DNA of 64,000 nt from Aspidiotus rigidus (GCA_035079385.1 JAVHKY010000083.1:124001-188000), one strand, 5' to 3'. Positions 48,701 through 51,073 are shown, counted from the stretch's first letter. A program made the numbers and translations. Notes: generated by a model from the letters alone, not told the origin.

Positions 48701-51048
48701 GTCCCAGGCTCCGCCCCAAACTATATAATTATAATAGAAAGTGGACTTGGAAAAATATCGAATTGTGACGTCACAGGCTCGGACTTTTGAGCTAAAGACA
48801 ATGGGGGGGGGGGAATTTGGAGAAAGGTGATGTATGACGTCACAGGTCCCGTCCCAAGCTAAATATGATGAAAGGGGGACTTGGAAAATTGTCGTGCTCC
48901 GAGCTTTGCCGGACGGTGGACGTTTTTTCCGAAAAACCCCCCAATAAAATAAGTTCCCTGTTAACAAAATGTTATACTACATGTCTTTGATGGAGGAGAC
49001 ATCTTAGCTTCTGTGTTGTGTCACAATTTTAGCACTTTATGCTACGCCTGTACAACCGTAGTTCTGAGCTTTCATTTCCCCCAAACTCTTATAAACTCTT
49101 CGCCATCATCTACCTCGAGCTGATAAGCCTGAGAGTACTTGAAAAGCTCGCACAATACGAGAAAACAAAATGTAATTACATGACCATCGAATTTAAGGCG
49201 TATACTTAGATACCTAGATGTAACTCATATCACGTTTTCATGTTCTAGGAAACCATTCCCCTTGGGGCAATCAACGTAACGAAGTATACGGTTCAAAAAC
49301 TAATAAATTTTTCGCGACCAAATACGTTTTTAATAACGAGAAAAGAAGGAAAAACTATTTATTTTTCTGTTGAACTCGTAGAAGATTTCGATTCGTGGAT
49401 TTCCTTGATCAGTTCCAATGCGAAACATCAGGTAAAAATCCATTTTTCACATACCTATTTATTTGATAGAAATTTTACAATTATATAGTTCTAATTTGTG
49501 AATAATTTCGATCCAGAATGAAGAACAAGTACAATTGGAGAACTCTTTAAATATTTCCGTCGAAAGTATTTCCGATTACGAACACAGAGGTCCACTTTCA
49601 TCGTTGGTCCACTTCAAAGGCAGCCACTGGAGACGACAATTCTGCGTGCTGAAAAAAGCCCGGCTATATTTCTTTCCCGATATGAATACCAGTCCTGCCA
49701 CAGGTAAAAGCATAAAATAAGTATATTAATGGTATGCAACTCACCCATTAAATAAACGAAAAGCTGTAGAAGTAAATTTAGCTTAAGATTTTCTGAAAAA
49801 TACGGTCTTGACCAGCGGTCCTCAACGGGCCGATCGCCAGTGTTCTCGAGCAATCGTCAAAAAAAAAAAAAAACAATGTCTCAAATTCTTGATAAAGATT
49901 AAAAATCGAGTGTACCAGAACATAAGAATGATCTAAAGCGTTAATATACTGTGGTGTTGCCCGCGTGAAAATTTACGAGTACCTTTTCTAATTTTTATCT
50001 TTTTGTAATACAAGTTTTAATAAATCATAATATGTTTCCTCCTACCTACTCTCTTTTTTTTGGTCGATCGCGGAACATTTGGAAATTTTGAATGTTGATC
50101 GAGGCTCGAAAGAATTGAGTGCCGCTGGTCTTGACCATGAACGATAATACCTACCGTACGAACATATATCTATAAGCTAATCGAAATGTCAACTCTTTTT
50201 ATTTGTAGGAATCATTTACTTACATGGATACAGAGTACAAAGTACTTCATCCGCTTCAAGAAGACACGCTTTCGAATTGATACCACCTGATTATACGTTC
50301 AAACATTTTCTTTTTTACACAGAAACGAGTTTGGACAAGAGAAGGTAAGGTACCTAACTTTACTGAGCAGAGAAAGCTATCAAGTATTCAATATCTAGCC
50401 CTCTTGCTTCTCTTGTAAGATACGGACTGATGTTATCGAAATTATAGGCCCTAGATGTCGATCCCATTGTAGTCAATAACTATTTGTATAAGCATTGCGC
50501 CATCGAATCCGGAAGGCTCTCACACTTTGGCTTGTTCACATCTCACTGAGGAAGAATTTGAGCCTAACCTGATAATTTTTGCTTCATTTCTAGTTTTTTT
50601 TAGATTAGATCGAAAGAAATGATCCTAAATAGAATACAGCTGAAGTGAAAGTAAACAAAAAGAAAATTATTATTTATACTTTTCGGCTTCAGTTCTTCAT
50701 TCTTTCTCCCTACGAGATGAAAGTGTAAAAGTGGCTCTAACCATCAATCAATACGTCAATGAGCCTAGTTTTTCCCAGCGACCTCGGGTCACCAGGTGGA
50801 AAAGCTTTTTGCATCATAAGCAGACTTTAATTAGGTACGCTCTTGCAAAGATGTTCGTCACCGTATGCGAGTAATTTCACAACTAAATTCTAGATCTCGT
50901 AGGTTAATAATTTAATCTCTTCCATTCCTGTGAAGATTGAAATTAATTTACGATGGATGAAACTCGGAATAACGATTAAAATACGCTAATTTTCAGGTGG
51001 ATGACAGCTATGGAACAATCGATCGAAAGATGGATCAAAATATCCTGA
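1425..51048 (+). CDS. 27-exon gene: large disordered protein with C-terminal PDZ-PH-PH
   Basis: This is the main gene of the window, assembled from 27 exons listed one by one below. All 26 introns begin with GT and end with AG, and exon phases agree at every junction. From the ATG at 1439 to the TGA at 51046 the exons sum to 4584 nt, 1527 residues. Residues 1-1200 are mostly low complexity (Ser, Arg, Pro, acidic), with about 20 prolines at 214-233 and an acidic run near 456-472. The recognisable part is C-terminal: a PDZ domain (about 1210-1285) with GFRIRG and [12 protein letters not shown]; a PH domain (about 1303-1400) ending FDSWISLI; and a second PH (about 1426-1525) ending [16 protein letters not shown] binds C-terminal peptides and PH domains bind phosphoinositides or proteins, so a cortical or membrane scaffold is the natural inference. 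There is no DH, RhoGAP or SAM domain in the exons found. I do not know the family name. The start codon is provisional because exon 1 stays open upstream of it. AATAAA at about 51068 is a plausible polyadenylation signal. Confidence 0.85.
1505..4500 (+). other. Intron 1, left part: AT-rich, no gene seen
   Basis: Intronic DNA between exon 1 and the satellite. Short open frames here are AT-rich and match nothing. A copy of the CAGGGAACCTG module with 45-bp-type units lies at 3466-3870 and is listed separately. Confidence 0.6.
3466..3870. repeat. Composite repeat copy: CAGGGAACCTG ends with 45-bp-like units
   Basis: The left end reads CGACGGCTTCCTTAATGAAG, then GCAGGGAACCTGTTCTATGA. The right end reads AGAACAGGTTCCCTGTTAAC, the inverted form of the same module. 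Between them are units of the CTCGAGAGTCGAAATTTTTC family and a GCCAGACGGCGAACGACGC segment of the kind found beside the module elsewhere (32410, 34140). A 108-codon minus-strand frame across it is a by-product of the repeats. This is one member of the family discussed under 29-35 kb. Confidence 0.7.
4500..8900. repeat. Satellite array, about 200-bp monomer, with 7-monomer higher-order repeat
   Basis: About 22 head-to-tail monomers. The landmark TCCAGAAGTC recurs at 4561, 4761, 4960, 5160, 5360 and 5559, a 199-200 bp period. Two monomer flavours are interspersed: A (ACTTGTGCGTATGAATC, CATCAAGTCTTTTAG) and B (GTTGTACATAATGAACC, CAACAGGTCATTTAG). Variant markers repeat at about 1397 bp: AAAGTGTCTTTAC at 5518 and 6914, and GCGTCTTTACTTGTG with GTTTAATTTTT at 4921 and 6318. 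That is a seven-monomer higher-order unit. The right edge (8810-8910) is more diverged. The whole array lies inside intron 1. Confidence 0.95.
8911..9580 (+). other. Intron 1 between satellite and MITE
   Basis: No coding exon, RNA gene or repeat family was recognised here. Confidence 0.5.
9590..10013. mobile_element. hAT-type MITE, copy 1, 8-bp target duplication
   Basis: The left terminus is CAGCGGTCCTCAAC and the right terminus is GTTGAGTACCGCTA, near-perfect inverted repeats of the CAG-CGGTTCTCAA type common in hAT MITEs. Both sides carry the same 8 bp, GCTTACGG (9582-9589 and 10014-10021). The interior holds GATCGATCG-rich ends, AAACTA simple repeats, a C/T run and a poly-T. There is no coding capacity. 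It is related to the copy at 49813. Confidence 0.9.
10429..10626 (+). CDS. Exon 2
   Basis: The acceptor TTTTACAG ends at 10428 and the donor GTGAGT starts at 10627. It codes for 66 residues (23-88), including [20 protein letters not shown], in phase 0 at both ends. The sequence is polar and probably disordered. Confidence 0.85.
10718..10966 (+). CDS. Exon 3
   Basis: The acceptor ATTGCAG ends at 10717 and the donor GTATCG follows 10966. It codes for 83 residues (89-171), Pro and aromatic rich ([20 protein letters not shown]), in phase 0 at both ends. Confidence 0.85.
11042..11253 (+). CDS. Exon 4, poly-proline
   Basis: The acceptor TTTATAG ends at 11041 and the donor GTAATT starts at 11254. 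Residues 172-242 include an uninterrupted run of about 20 prolines followed by TSLPPSTPK. Such runs bind SH3, WW or EVH1 domains or profilin. The CCG/CCA/CCT mixture rules out a pure triplet expansion. The exon ends in phase 2. Confidence 0.85.
11329..11492 (+). CDS. Exon 5
   Basis: The acceptor CATGATAG is poor in pyrimidines, but the downstream AG at 11330 would shift into a stop, so 11329 is chosen. The donor GTAAAT starts at 11493. It codes for about 55 residues ([16 protein letters not shown]...), ending in phase 1. Confidence 0.8.
11576..11688 (+). CDS. Exon 6
   Basis: The acceptor TTTTTCAG ends at 11575 and the donor GTAAGT starts at 11689. Residues 297-334 contain [15 protein letters not shown] resembles the TQT peptides that dynein light chain LC8 binds, which is only suggestive. 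The exon ends in phase 0. Confidence 0.85.
12056..12213 (+). CDS. Exon 7
   Basis: The acceptor GTTTTCAG ends at 12055 and the donor GTAAGT starts at 12214. Residues 335-387 ([20 protein letters not shown]) are Tyr and charge rich. The exon ends in phase 2. Confidence 0.85.
12543..13152 (+). CDS. Exon 8, acidic; may hide a small in-frame intron
   Basis: The acceptor CTTCGCAG ends at 12542 and the donor GTAAGA starts at 13153. Residues 387-590 carry two SDGEI motifs and a dense Asp/Glu run ([16 protein letters not shown]). The stretch 12850-12933 (84 bp, in frame) ends in a strong pyrimidine tract plus ACAG and encodes hydrophobic residues ([15 protein letters not shown]) unlike its surroundings. 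It may therefore be a retained or alternative intron with a weak GTCACT donor. Confidence 0.85.
13153..14138 (+). repeat. Intron 8: dispersed AGGCCTAA-rich repeat, left half
   Basis: From about 13600 the sequence is related to 42530-43020. Both have TTTGTCACGCT-GATG-GTCATCA followed by CTTGAC, and a CATTATA-TAGGCCTAACAT segment. The repeat is interrupted by the foldback at 14139 and resumes at 14738. No exon was recognised in it. Confidence 0.6.
14139..14737. mobile_element. Foldback element (about 600 bp), 8-bp target duplication
   Basis: The two halves are near-perfect inverted complements. Left AAGGCGCTATATGATGTAGG matches right CTACGTCATATAGCGCCTTA, and the centre near 14435 reads AAACACGGTTTTTCGGCCGT against ACGGCTGAAAAAACGTGTTT. 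ATTAGGCT flanks both sides (14131-14138 and 14738-14745). There is no ORF. If transcribed in this intron it would form a hairpin of nearly 300 bp. Confidence 0.85.
14746..15260 (+). repeat. Dispersed repeat, right half
   Basis: This continues the 13.6-kb repeat. GAGTGAGCCCGTGAGC-type text and TATGACGTCATCA followed by CCGAGATGAA recur at 43.2 kb (GAGCGAGTGAGCCCGTGAGC, GTGACGTCATCAGGGCCGAG). Three exact TGACGTCA palindromes lie here (14877, 15057 and about 15220). Confidence 0.65.
15345..16810. repeat. Interrupted foldback with AATTG/AAGTCC short repeats
   Basis: The outer arms 15347-15411 and 16747-16809 are inverted complements (AGGATGTGCGAAGTACTAAT against ATTAGTACTTTGCACATCCT). Inner arms also pair: AAGCGATGGATGGAAGAAGG near 15875 against CCTTCTTCCATCCATCGCTT near 16665. 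Between 15490 and 15865 the word AAAATATTTCAAAGTCCAAC and its complement recur many times. The central 15900-16640 is unique AT-rich DNA with no exon seen. Confidence 0.75.
17047..17093. repeat. Short hairpin
   Basis: GAGGAGCAGTTATT and AAATAACTGCTCCTC form inverted arms around a loop of about 20 bp. Confidence 0.7.
17275..17965. repeat. Nested foldback
   Basis: The central hairpin is 17391-17662: ACCATACAACAGATAGACCG against CGGTCTATCTGTTGTATGGT, and AAAATAAGGGGGACTGGACC against GGTCCAGTCCCCCTTATTTT. An outer arm (CCCAGTTTACCGTATTTGTT, near 17366) pairs with AACACAAACGGTAAACTGGG near 17890. A third arm, 17658-17720, is inverted relative to 17830-17900 (CATAAGAAATGCATGGGAAC). This suggests one foldback inserted in or duplicated within another. 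Confidence 0.8.
18221..18397 (+). CDS. Exon 9
   Basis: The acceptor TATTCTGCAG ends at 18220 and the donor GTAAAA starts at 18398. Residues 591-649 ([20 protein letters not shown]) are in phase 0 at both ends. The sequence is Ser/Thr rich with a basic patch. Confidence 0.85.
18450..18875. repeat. Dispersed repeat, copy 1
   Basis: GATTATCAGCT...GGTTGAA-GAGGAAAGAAG and later GAGAGAATTGTTT, GGGAGCGGGA-like, GTAGTGATTTTTATAGTCGC and GGACGA-AACGATC-GTTAT blocks recur in the same order at 28805-29212. The two copies are diverged and differ by indels. Confidence 0.65.
19249..19331 (+). CDS. Exon 10
   Basis: The acceptor ACGTTTCAG ends at 19248 and the donor GTAAAG starts at 19332. Residues 650-677 ([20 protein letters not shown]) end in phase 2. 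Confidence 0.85.
19332..21100 (+). other. Intron 10, left part: nothing recognised
   Basis: AT-rich intronic DNA. Short open frames on both strands lack splice support or family motifs. Confidence 0.5.
21110..22900. repeat. Composite repeat block with TGACGTCA sites and CAGGGAACCTG modules
   Basis: CAGGGAACCTG modules occur near 21127, 21546 and 22343, and in the inverted form CAGGTTCCCTGTTAA near 22881. TGACGTCA occurs near 21171, 21193, 21997 and 22138. GAGCTATATATGATAGGAGG-type words are scattered through it. The 22520-22760 part (CATTGCATATCT, TACTTGAAGGGACTAT) recurs inverted at 29455-29590. No exon was seen. Confidence 0.7.
21703..21845. repeat. 143-bp hairpin
   Basis: The arms TATGTGACCTGCGATGAGAA and TTCTCATCGCAGGTCACATA are exact complements, and the inner arms AACACCATTTCTCTC and GAGAGAAATGGTGTT pair as well. 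An internal mismatch loop separates the two paired tracts. It could fold as a long hairpin RNA, or it may be a small foldback MITE. Confidence 0.85.
23571..23891 (-). pseudogene. MULE-type transposase fragment with SWIM zinc finger
   Basis: The minus-strand frame carries the C-x-C ... C-x-H arrangement of a SWIM finger ([20 protein letters not shown]) near residues 48-67, followed by a [13 protein letters not shown]-hook-like tail. This pair is typical of the C-terminus of Mutator-like transposases and of proteins derived from them. No catalytic DDE core was recognised in the adjacent minus-strand DNA (23892-24240). A domesticated exon is possible, but the fragment sits inside a repeat-filled intron of the opposite-strand gene. 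Confidence 0.6.
24340..24720. repeat. Composite repeat copy, ends in CAGGTTCCCTGTTAA
   Basis: A left AAGGAACCCGTTAT, then a TGACGTCA near 24429, then four units of CGAGCTATATATGATAGG-GGACTTGGAA. A TTTTTCTTCGGACCGCGCAC segment follows, and the right end is AGAACAGGTTCCCTGTTAAA. Confidence 0.7.
24866..25018. repeat. Foldback, about 150 bp
   Basis: TAGTAGGATAGTATACTAAAC pairs with the inverted GTTTAGTAATATACTATTCTACT at the other end, around a single-copy loop. Confidence 0.7.
25180..25297. repeat. 118-bp near-perfect palindrome
   Basis: AATAAATTAAAATTTTTACAG and CTGTAAAAACTTTAATTTATT are the outer arms. CAAAAGTTTATTACACCTGACCGG and CCGGTCAGATGTAATAAACTTTTG are the inner arms, around TTTCGCGGTGTCTAAA. 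It is MITE-like in form. Confidence 0.85.
25648..25754 (+). CDS. Exon 11
   Basis: The acceptor TTTTTACAG ends at 25647 and the donor GTAAGT starts at 25755. Residues 677-713 ([20 protein letters not shown]) end in phase 1. Confidence 0.85.
25850..26037 (+). CDS. Exon 12
   Basis: The acceptor CACGAACAG ends at 25849 and the donor GTATGT starts at 26038. Residues 713-775 ([20 protein letters not shown]) are Ser/Thr rich. The exon ends in phase 0. Confidence 0.85.
26191..26288 (+). CDS. Exon 13
   Basis: The acceptor TGTGTTGCAG ends at 26190 and the donor GTACCG starts at 26289. Residues 776-808 ([18 protein letters not shown]) end in phase 2, matching exon 14 more than 9 kb downstream. Confidence 0.8.
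26500..26960. repeat. Diverged foldback
   Basis: GTGCAATACTCATATTTAGTTACCGCG is inverted as CGCGGGAACTAAACACGAGTATTGCA. GAAGGTATTTCTAGTAGTATTT is inverted as AATACTTGTAGAATACCTTC. The arms extend outward with lower identity. Confidence 0.7.
26961..28190 (+). other. Intron 13, nothing recognised
   Basis: AT-rich intronic DNA. No exon of the main gene with correct phase was found here. Confidence 0.45.
28805..29212. repeat. Dispersed repeat, copy 2
   Basis: Diverged second copy of the 18450-18875 repeat, in the same order and orientation. It ends where a TTTTAACAGGGGACCTG module begins. Confidence 0.65.
29213..31290. repeat. Composite repeat block with 45-bp minisatellite arrays
   Basis: Modules of the AACAGGGAACCTGTTTTATG type occur near 29218, 30366 and 30797. 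Three TGACGTCA palindromes lie at 29825-29926. Arrays of the 45-bp unit (CGAGCTATATATGATAGGAGGGGGACTTGGAAAAATTTCGACT, and its complement) occupy about 30030-30270, 30440-30760 and 30905-31140. Because 45 is a multiple of three, long frames run across it, including a 264-codon minus-strand frame at 30026-30820 with repeated [11 protein letters not shown] regard these as by-products. Confidence 0.8.
31348..31659 (+). pseudogene. hAT transposase C-terminal dimerisation fragment
   Basis: Residues about 28-75 of this frame ([20 protein letters not shown], then [16 protein letters not shown]) match the hAT C-terminal dimerisation pattern: a leucine-rich start, then ERxFSxLKxIKTxLRxxM, then an MS-E-DIL helix. 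The RNase-H-like core and zinc finger are absent, and the first 15 codons come from the terminal repeat. It is therefore a remnant. It could show which superfamily mobilises the surrounding element. Confidence 0.75.
31668..32395. repeat. 45-bp minisatellite array
   Basis: The unit is GCTCGAGAGTCGAAATTTTT followed by CTAAGTCCCCCTCCTATCATATATA, about sixteen head-to-tail copies. The CTCGAGAG core is near-palindromic. In + frames the unit reads [15 protein letters not shown]. An inverted array follows at 32508-32700. Confidence 0.9.
32500..32880. repeat. Inverted 45-bp units and CAGGTTCCCTGCGTTCC end
   Basis: Units now read TTTCGACTCTCGAGCTATAT. They are followed by TAGGCTTCCTTGAATTTTCA and an inverted module ACAGGTTCCCTGCGTTCCTC with TTCGTTAAGGAAGCCG. 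This is the mirror image of 30760-30900. Confidence 0.8.
32999..33456 (-). pseudogene. Helitron Rep/helicase N-terminal fragment, frameshifted
   Basis: Minus-strand reading starts at the ATG at 33456 ([20 protein letters not shown]). About 42 codons later it must shift frame to continue as [20 protein letters not shown], then [13 protein letters not shown], then [19 protein letters not shown] and [14 protein letters not shown]. The CxxC...CCxxGK(I/V)xLP zinc motif, the YNNAL-TSLG segment and GQVYHxIG are signatures of the region ahead of the Rep HUH domain in Helitron proteins. A stop near 33000 ends it, and neither HUH nor helicase motifs follow. It is a dead 5' coding fragment trapped between modules of the composite repeat. 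Confidence 0.75.
33600..34014. other. Unique AT-rich stretch in intron 13
   Basis: Nothing recognised apart from a run of C at 33821-33834. Confidence 0.45.
34015..34790. repeat. Composite repeat copy, inverted 45-bp units and three modules
   Basis: 45-bp units in one orientation (34015-34130) lead to TTTTTTACTGGACGGCGTAC and CCCCCCATAAAACAGGTTCC near 34190. Units in the opposite orientation follow (34210-34430). Further modules lie near 34555 (AAAACAGGTTCCTGCGTTCC) and 34733 (TAAAACAGGTTCTCTGCCAC). One TGACGTCA lies at about 34645. Confidence 0.75.
34825..35185 (-). mobile_element. Possible tRNA-derived SINE
   Basis: On the minus strand, GAGGTCGTGTGTTCGATTCTCC near 35130 contains a good RNA polymerase III B box (GTTCGATTC). 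CATCATGAAGGCGAGAGGTC, as in tRNA-derived SINE heads, lies just upstream. The A box is not convincing. The body ends near 34825 in TGTTGTCAATCAGTCAATG. A second copy would be needed to confirm it. Confidence 0.35.
35743..35810 (+). CDS. Exon 14
   Basis: The acceptor CTTTACAG ends at 35742 and the donor GTAAGC starts at 35811. Residues 808-831 ([20 protein letters not shown]) run from phase 2 in to phase 1 out. Confidence 0.8.
35890..36008 (+). CDS. Exon 15
   Basis: The acceptor TATGAATAG ends at 35889 and the donor GTAAGT starts at 36009. Residues 831-870 ([20 protein letters not shown]) end in phase 0. Confidence 0.8.
36493..36638 (+). CDS. Exon 16
   Basis: The acceptor ATGATACAG ends at 36492 and the donor GTATTT starts at 36639. 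Residues 871-919 ([20 protein letters not shown]) end in phase 2. Confidence 0.85.
36712..36844 (+). CDS. Exon 17
   Basis: The acceptor TATGTTTAG ends at 36711 and the donor GTAAGT starts at 36845. Residues 919-963 ([20 protein letters not shown]) end in phase 0. Confidence 0.85.
36916..37095 (+). CDS. Exon 18
   Basis: The acceptor CTCCAACAG ends at 36915 and the donor GTAATT starts at 37096. Residues 964-1023 ([20 protein letters not shown]) are in phase 0 at both ends. Confidence 0.85.
37160..38485. repeat. AT-rich macrosatellite with conserved GC-rich spacer
   Basis: A conserved segment of about 65 bp (ATCTCTACCCCGTGGGTGAT, then TCAGAAATTCGCGAGTACAC) recurs near 37210, 37490, 37680, 38000 and 38220. 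It is separated by 150-400 bp of AAAT/TAAT/AATT low-complexity DNA. The first and fourth copies also share CCGATTTTGAAACTCGCGAG and a C run, so the structure looks like partly duplicated higher-order blocks. Confidence 0.9.
38487..39450. repeat. Triplicated segment with GACTTGAATTGTCTCATACC
   Basis: GGCTGGATAGTCGAAATTTT followed by TCCAAGTCCCCTAGACTTGA and CATACCATTCCAATACAACA occurs at about 38515, 38988 and 39168. Each is followed by AGCGAG-CGCGCTACCTCATATTTCTCA variants and a GACTTATACG-CGCCAAGATAGG tail. An AAAT run sits between copies. Units start with a relic of the 45-bp family. Confidence 0.85.
39713..39786. repeat. (TAA)n microsatellite
   Basis: About 24 uninterrupted AAT triplets follow a T-rich tract (39550-39680). 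A frame here reads poly-Asn and is not a gene. Confidence 0.95.
40203..40408 (+). CDS. Exon 19
   Basis: The acceptor ATTCCAG ends at 40202 and the donor GTAGAT starts at 40409. Residues 1024-1092 ([20 protein letters not shown]) are basic towards the end. The exon ends in phase 2. Confidence 0.85.
40791..40966 (+). CDS. Exon 20
   Basis: The acceptor CATTTTACAG ends at 40790 and the donor GTATGC starts at 40967. Residues 1092-1151 ([20 protein letters not shown]) end in phase 1. This is the first hydrophobic, probably folded, stretch of the protein. Confidence 0.8.
41043..41213 (+). CDS. Exon 21
   Basis: The acceptor GTTTTGCAG ends at 41042 and the donor GTAAGT starts at 41214. Residues 1151-1208 ([20 protein letters not shown]) look helical and lead into the PDZ domain. 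The exon ends in phase 1. Confidence 0.85.
41317..41523 (+). CDS. Exon 22, PDZ domain
   Basis: The acceptor TTTTTAACAG ends at 41316 and the donor GTGAGT starts at 41524. Residues 1208-1277 contain the PDZ core: [16 protein letters not shown] with GF in the place of the usual GLGF-type carboxylate loop, then [20 protein letters not shown] and a final SDVLKIF helix. The pattern is close to the family consensus, so ligand binding is likely intact. Confidence 0.9.
41600..41796 (+). CDS. Exon 23, PDZ end and start of PH1
   Basis: The acceptor AATTTTAG ends at 41599 and the donor GTGAGT starts at 41797. Residues 1277-1342 give the last PDZ strand (LEVVRMKD), then PH1 from about 1303: [20 protein letters not shown] and [16 protein letters not shown], the usual first three PH strands. 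The exon ends in phase 0. Confidence 0.9.
41797..42520 (+). repeat. Intron 23: internal pair of related segments
   Basis: AGGTAGC-TGATTTCAAGAGGAT, AGCCTGA, ACTCCTGACCTCGA-T-ATCTATA and AGGCAGTCGGAGGCTATTAAGACCGATGG occur twice (about 41835-41980 and 42070-42320), a diverged tandem duplication. Two TGACGTCA lie at about 41957 and 42299. Confidence 0.6.
42530..43320. repeat. Dispersed AGGCCTAA-rich repeat, uninterrupted copy
   Basis: Related to 13600-14138 and 14746-15260 but without the foldback. At the matching place it reads TATACTAGGCTAAACTCC. One TGACGTCA lies near 43273. Confidence 0.65.
43320..43830. repeat. TTAGC/GCTAA-rich segment
   Basis: AGCTTTTAGCCATTACCTGTTAG, TTAGCTGTTAGCCGAAGCC and ATAGCTGTTAGCC are scattered here. 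They match the denser GCTAACGGCT-type segment at 47920-48235, on the far side of the Penelope-like insertion. Confidence 0.55.
44190..44240 (-). ncRNA. Hammerhead-like hairpin in Penelope terminal repeat (3' copy)
   Basis: Read on the minus strand: GTGAGAATGACTGTTTAGTC followed by GAAAGCGC. The short stem GACT/AGTC followed at once by GAAA is the helix II-GAAA arrangement of a type I hammerhead, and Penelope-like elements are known carriers. However, the expected CTGANGA strand is replaced by GTGAGAA, so it may be inactive or fortuitous. The same segment recurs at about 46815-46860 (minus) and 47661-47690 (plus). Confidence 0.35.
44293..46764 (-). CDS. Penelope-like reverse transcriptase with GIY-YIG endonuclease
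   Basis: An uninterrupted 823-codon ORF. The N-terminal 240 residues are element-specific. Landmarks in the RT region (about 250-560) are [13 protein letters not shown] (256-268), LYGLPKVHK (331-339), motif [11 protein letters not shown] (401-410), IPIGSPLG (465-472) and the catalytic YVDD (504-507). The GIY-YIG nuclease occupies about 704-795: GVY (706-708), [16 protein letters not shown] with YIG at 719-721, then the downstream H and E residues. RT copies the RNA and the GIY-YIG nuclease nicks target DNA. Length and domain order are those of canonical endonuclease-bearing Penelope-like elements. The start could be either of two adjacent ATGs. The intact frame suggests recent activity. Confidence 0.95.
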   Translation of the reverse strand: MMDDRKIKKRIDSINGADTAYLTFLFRKFRTQRVSYSSHIWFLRKCLQLDLRPNFVKFQFYSDSALTTKKLENFMTKKWIRTELRRWHSLLNVTTRLNLLVHSRLSSLLHHGEFDPFIHSINEVCREFELKLKEKKNRKLTSLLSSKMRDHELDLGDDGIIQQFQPRVINHSNTEFNRNEMTLLEKGLKFGLPPLKNQETLANVVADLAIKIGPDVNTQKKCAEIVRNTPLPRISEAGSELIVGLRRKIKEEKLVITKADKGNAVVVMNKSSYVSKVYEVLGQCGAKEAPLFDFPKFVKEARKLINGSEVIIKSPSLKKAILEPNPAPLLLYGLPKVHKENVPMRPVVSFVSSPTYSLAKFLDGWFKARVEAESPYSVKNSSALAEKLKDTILPPGSILCSFDVVGLFPNIPKANTMQQIGKLLVDCGTPHGEFGEFFDLSNACWSPNFCKFDGKYFEFPEEVGIPIGSPLGSLISEVFMSKFEADLFSSGQVFLNHVFYWHRYVDDILCAWTGPAELLSEFLAYLNSLYPSIKFTLEVGGSSINFLDITISVIDGVHDFGIYRKSTSTDITIHGSSFVPFAHKVATFNSLIHRLTQIPLSEVAFNKELVTIKHLARVNQVKVDIDLMVRRRLTRKSLDSTTSLPRQLHLDRRKGWIRMPFLGKFSSEVSRVLRPFGFRPAFYSTNTVKSLLVKLKDPIPMAEREGVYRVACGDCPSMYIGMTSRQFKIRVDEHRKAWEKRKVGESAFADHLIECGHSLKEGSEVLLHREKSYFRRLALEEIEIHRHRNIKDITVVNRYVPEEGLIELVYENDSHFDDSLVQS
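47106..47602 (+). pseudogene. Inverted C-terminal fragment of Penelope-like ORF
   Basis: It codes for the same residues as about 660-823 of the full ORF, opening in the middle of the [12 protein letters not shown] segment and keeping the whole GIY-YIG domain and stop. At least two residues differ (PSVYIG for PSMYIG, VPDEG for VPEEG), so it derives from a slightly different copy. The frame lacks a proper ATG and the RT. It is part of the inverted terminal repeat, not a gene. Confidence 0.9.
47890..48235. repeat. GCTAAC/GTTAGC-rich segment
   Basis: Dense, irregular recurrence of GGCTAACGGCT, AGCTAGCTAA, TTGGCTAATGG and their complements, each with short palindromic character. No ORF. Confidence 0.7.
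48236..48965. repeat. Tandem array with TGACGTCA palindromes
   Basis: Unit-like text of TGACGTCATCAAATTGTGACGTCACAGGC followed by CCGGACTTTG-AGCTATATATGATAGGAGG and GACTTGAAAAAACTGA repeats with a period of roughly 60-130 bp. I count ten exact TGACGTCA in this block. It ends in AAAATAAGTTCCCTGTTAAC, a degraded inverted module. Confidence 0.8.
49249..49431 (+). CDS. Exon 24, end of PH1
   Basis: The acceptor TGTTCTAG ends at 49248 and the donor GTAAAA starts at 49432. Residues 1343-1403 complete PH1: [33 protein letters not shown], then the C-terminal helix with its invariant Trp ([12 protein letters not shown]). In phase 0 at both ends. Confidence 0.9.
49517..49703 (+). CDS. Exon 25, start of PH2
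   Basis: The acceptor CGATCCAG ends at 49516 and the donor GTAAAA starts at 49704. Residues 1404-1466. PH2 begins about 1426 with [20 protein letters not shown] followed by [16 protein letters not shown] is the usual second strand. The exon ends in phase 1. Confidence 0.9.
49813..50127. mobile_element. hAT-type MITE, copy 2, 8-bp target duplication
   Basis: The left end is CAGCGGTCCTCAACGGGC and the right end is AAGAATTGAGTGCCGCTG. GTCTTGAC flanks both sides exactly (49805-49812 and 50128-50135). The ends are shared with 9590-10013 (TTCTCGAGCAAT-GTCAAAA, TTTTTTGGTCGATCGCGGAA), while the middle differs and is shorter. Confidence 0.92.
50209..50344 (+). CDS. Exon 26, PH2 middle
   Basis: The acceptor TTATTTGTAG ends at 50208 and the donor GTAAGG starts at 50345. 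Residues 1466-1511 ([20 protein letters not shown], then [19 protein letters not shown]) give PH2 strands 4-7. The exon ends in phase 2. Confidence 0.9.
50345..50996 (+). other. Last intron: nothing recognised
   Basis: Intronic DNA without recognised repeat or exon. Confidence 0.5.
50997..51048 (+). CDS. Exon 27, PH2 C-terminal helix and stop
   Basis: The acceptor AATTTTCAG ends at 50996. It codes for [17 protein letters not shown] and then TGA at 51046. The Trp pair closes the second PH domain. AATAAA follows at about 51068-51073. Confidence 0.88.
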
Positions 51049-51067
51049 TTTTTATCGGAGACCCAAA

Positions 51068-51073
51068 AATAAA
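51068..51073 (+). terminator. Polyadenylation signal candidate
   Basis: AATAAA about 20 bases after the stop codon of the PDZ-PH-PH gene. Other A/T-rich signals follow within 250 bases, so the true site is open. Confidence 0.4.
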
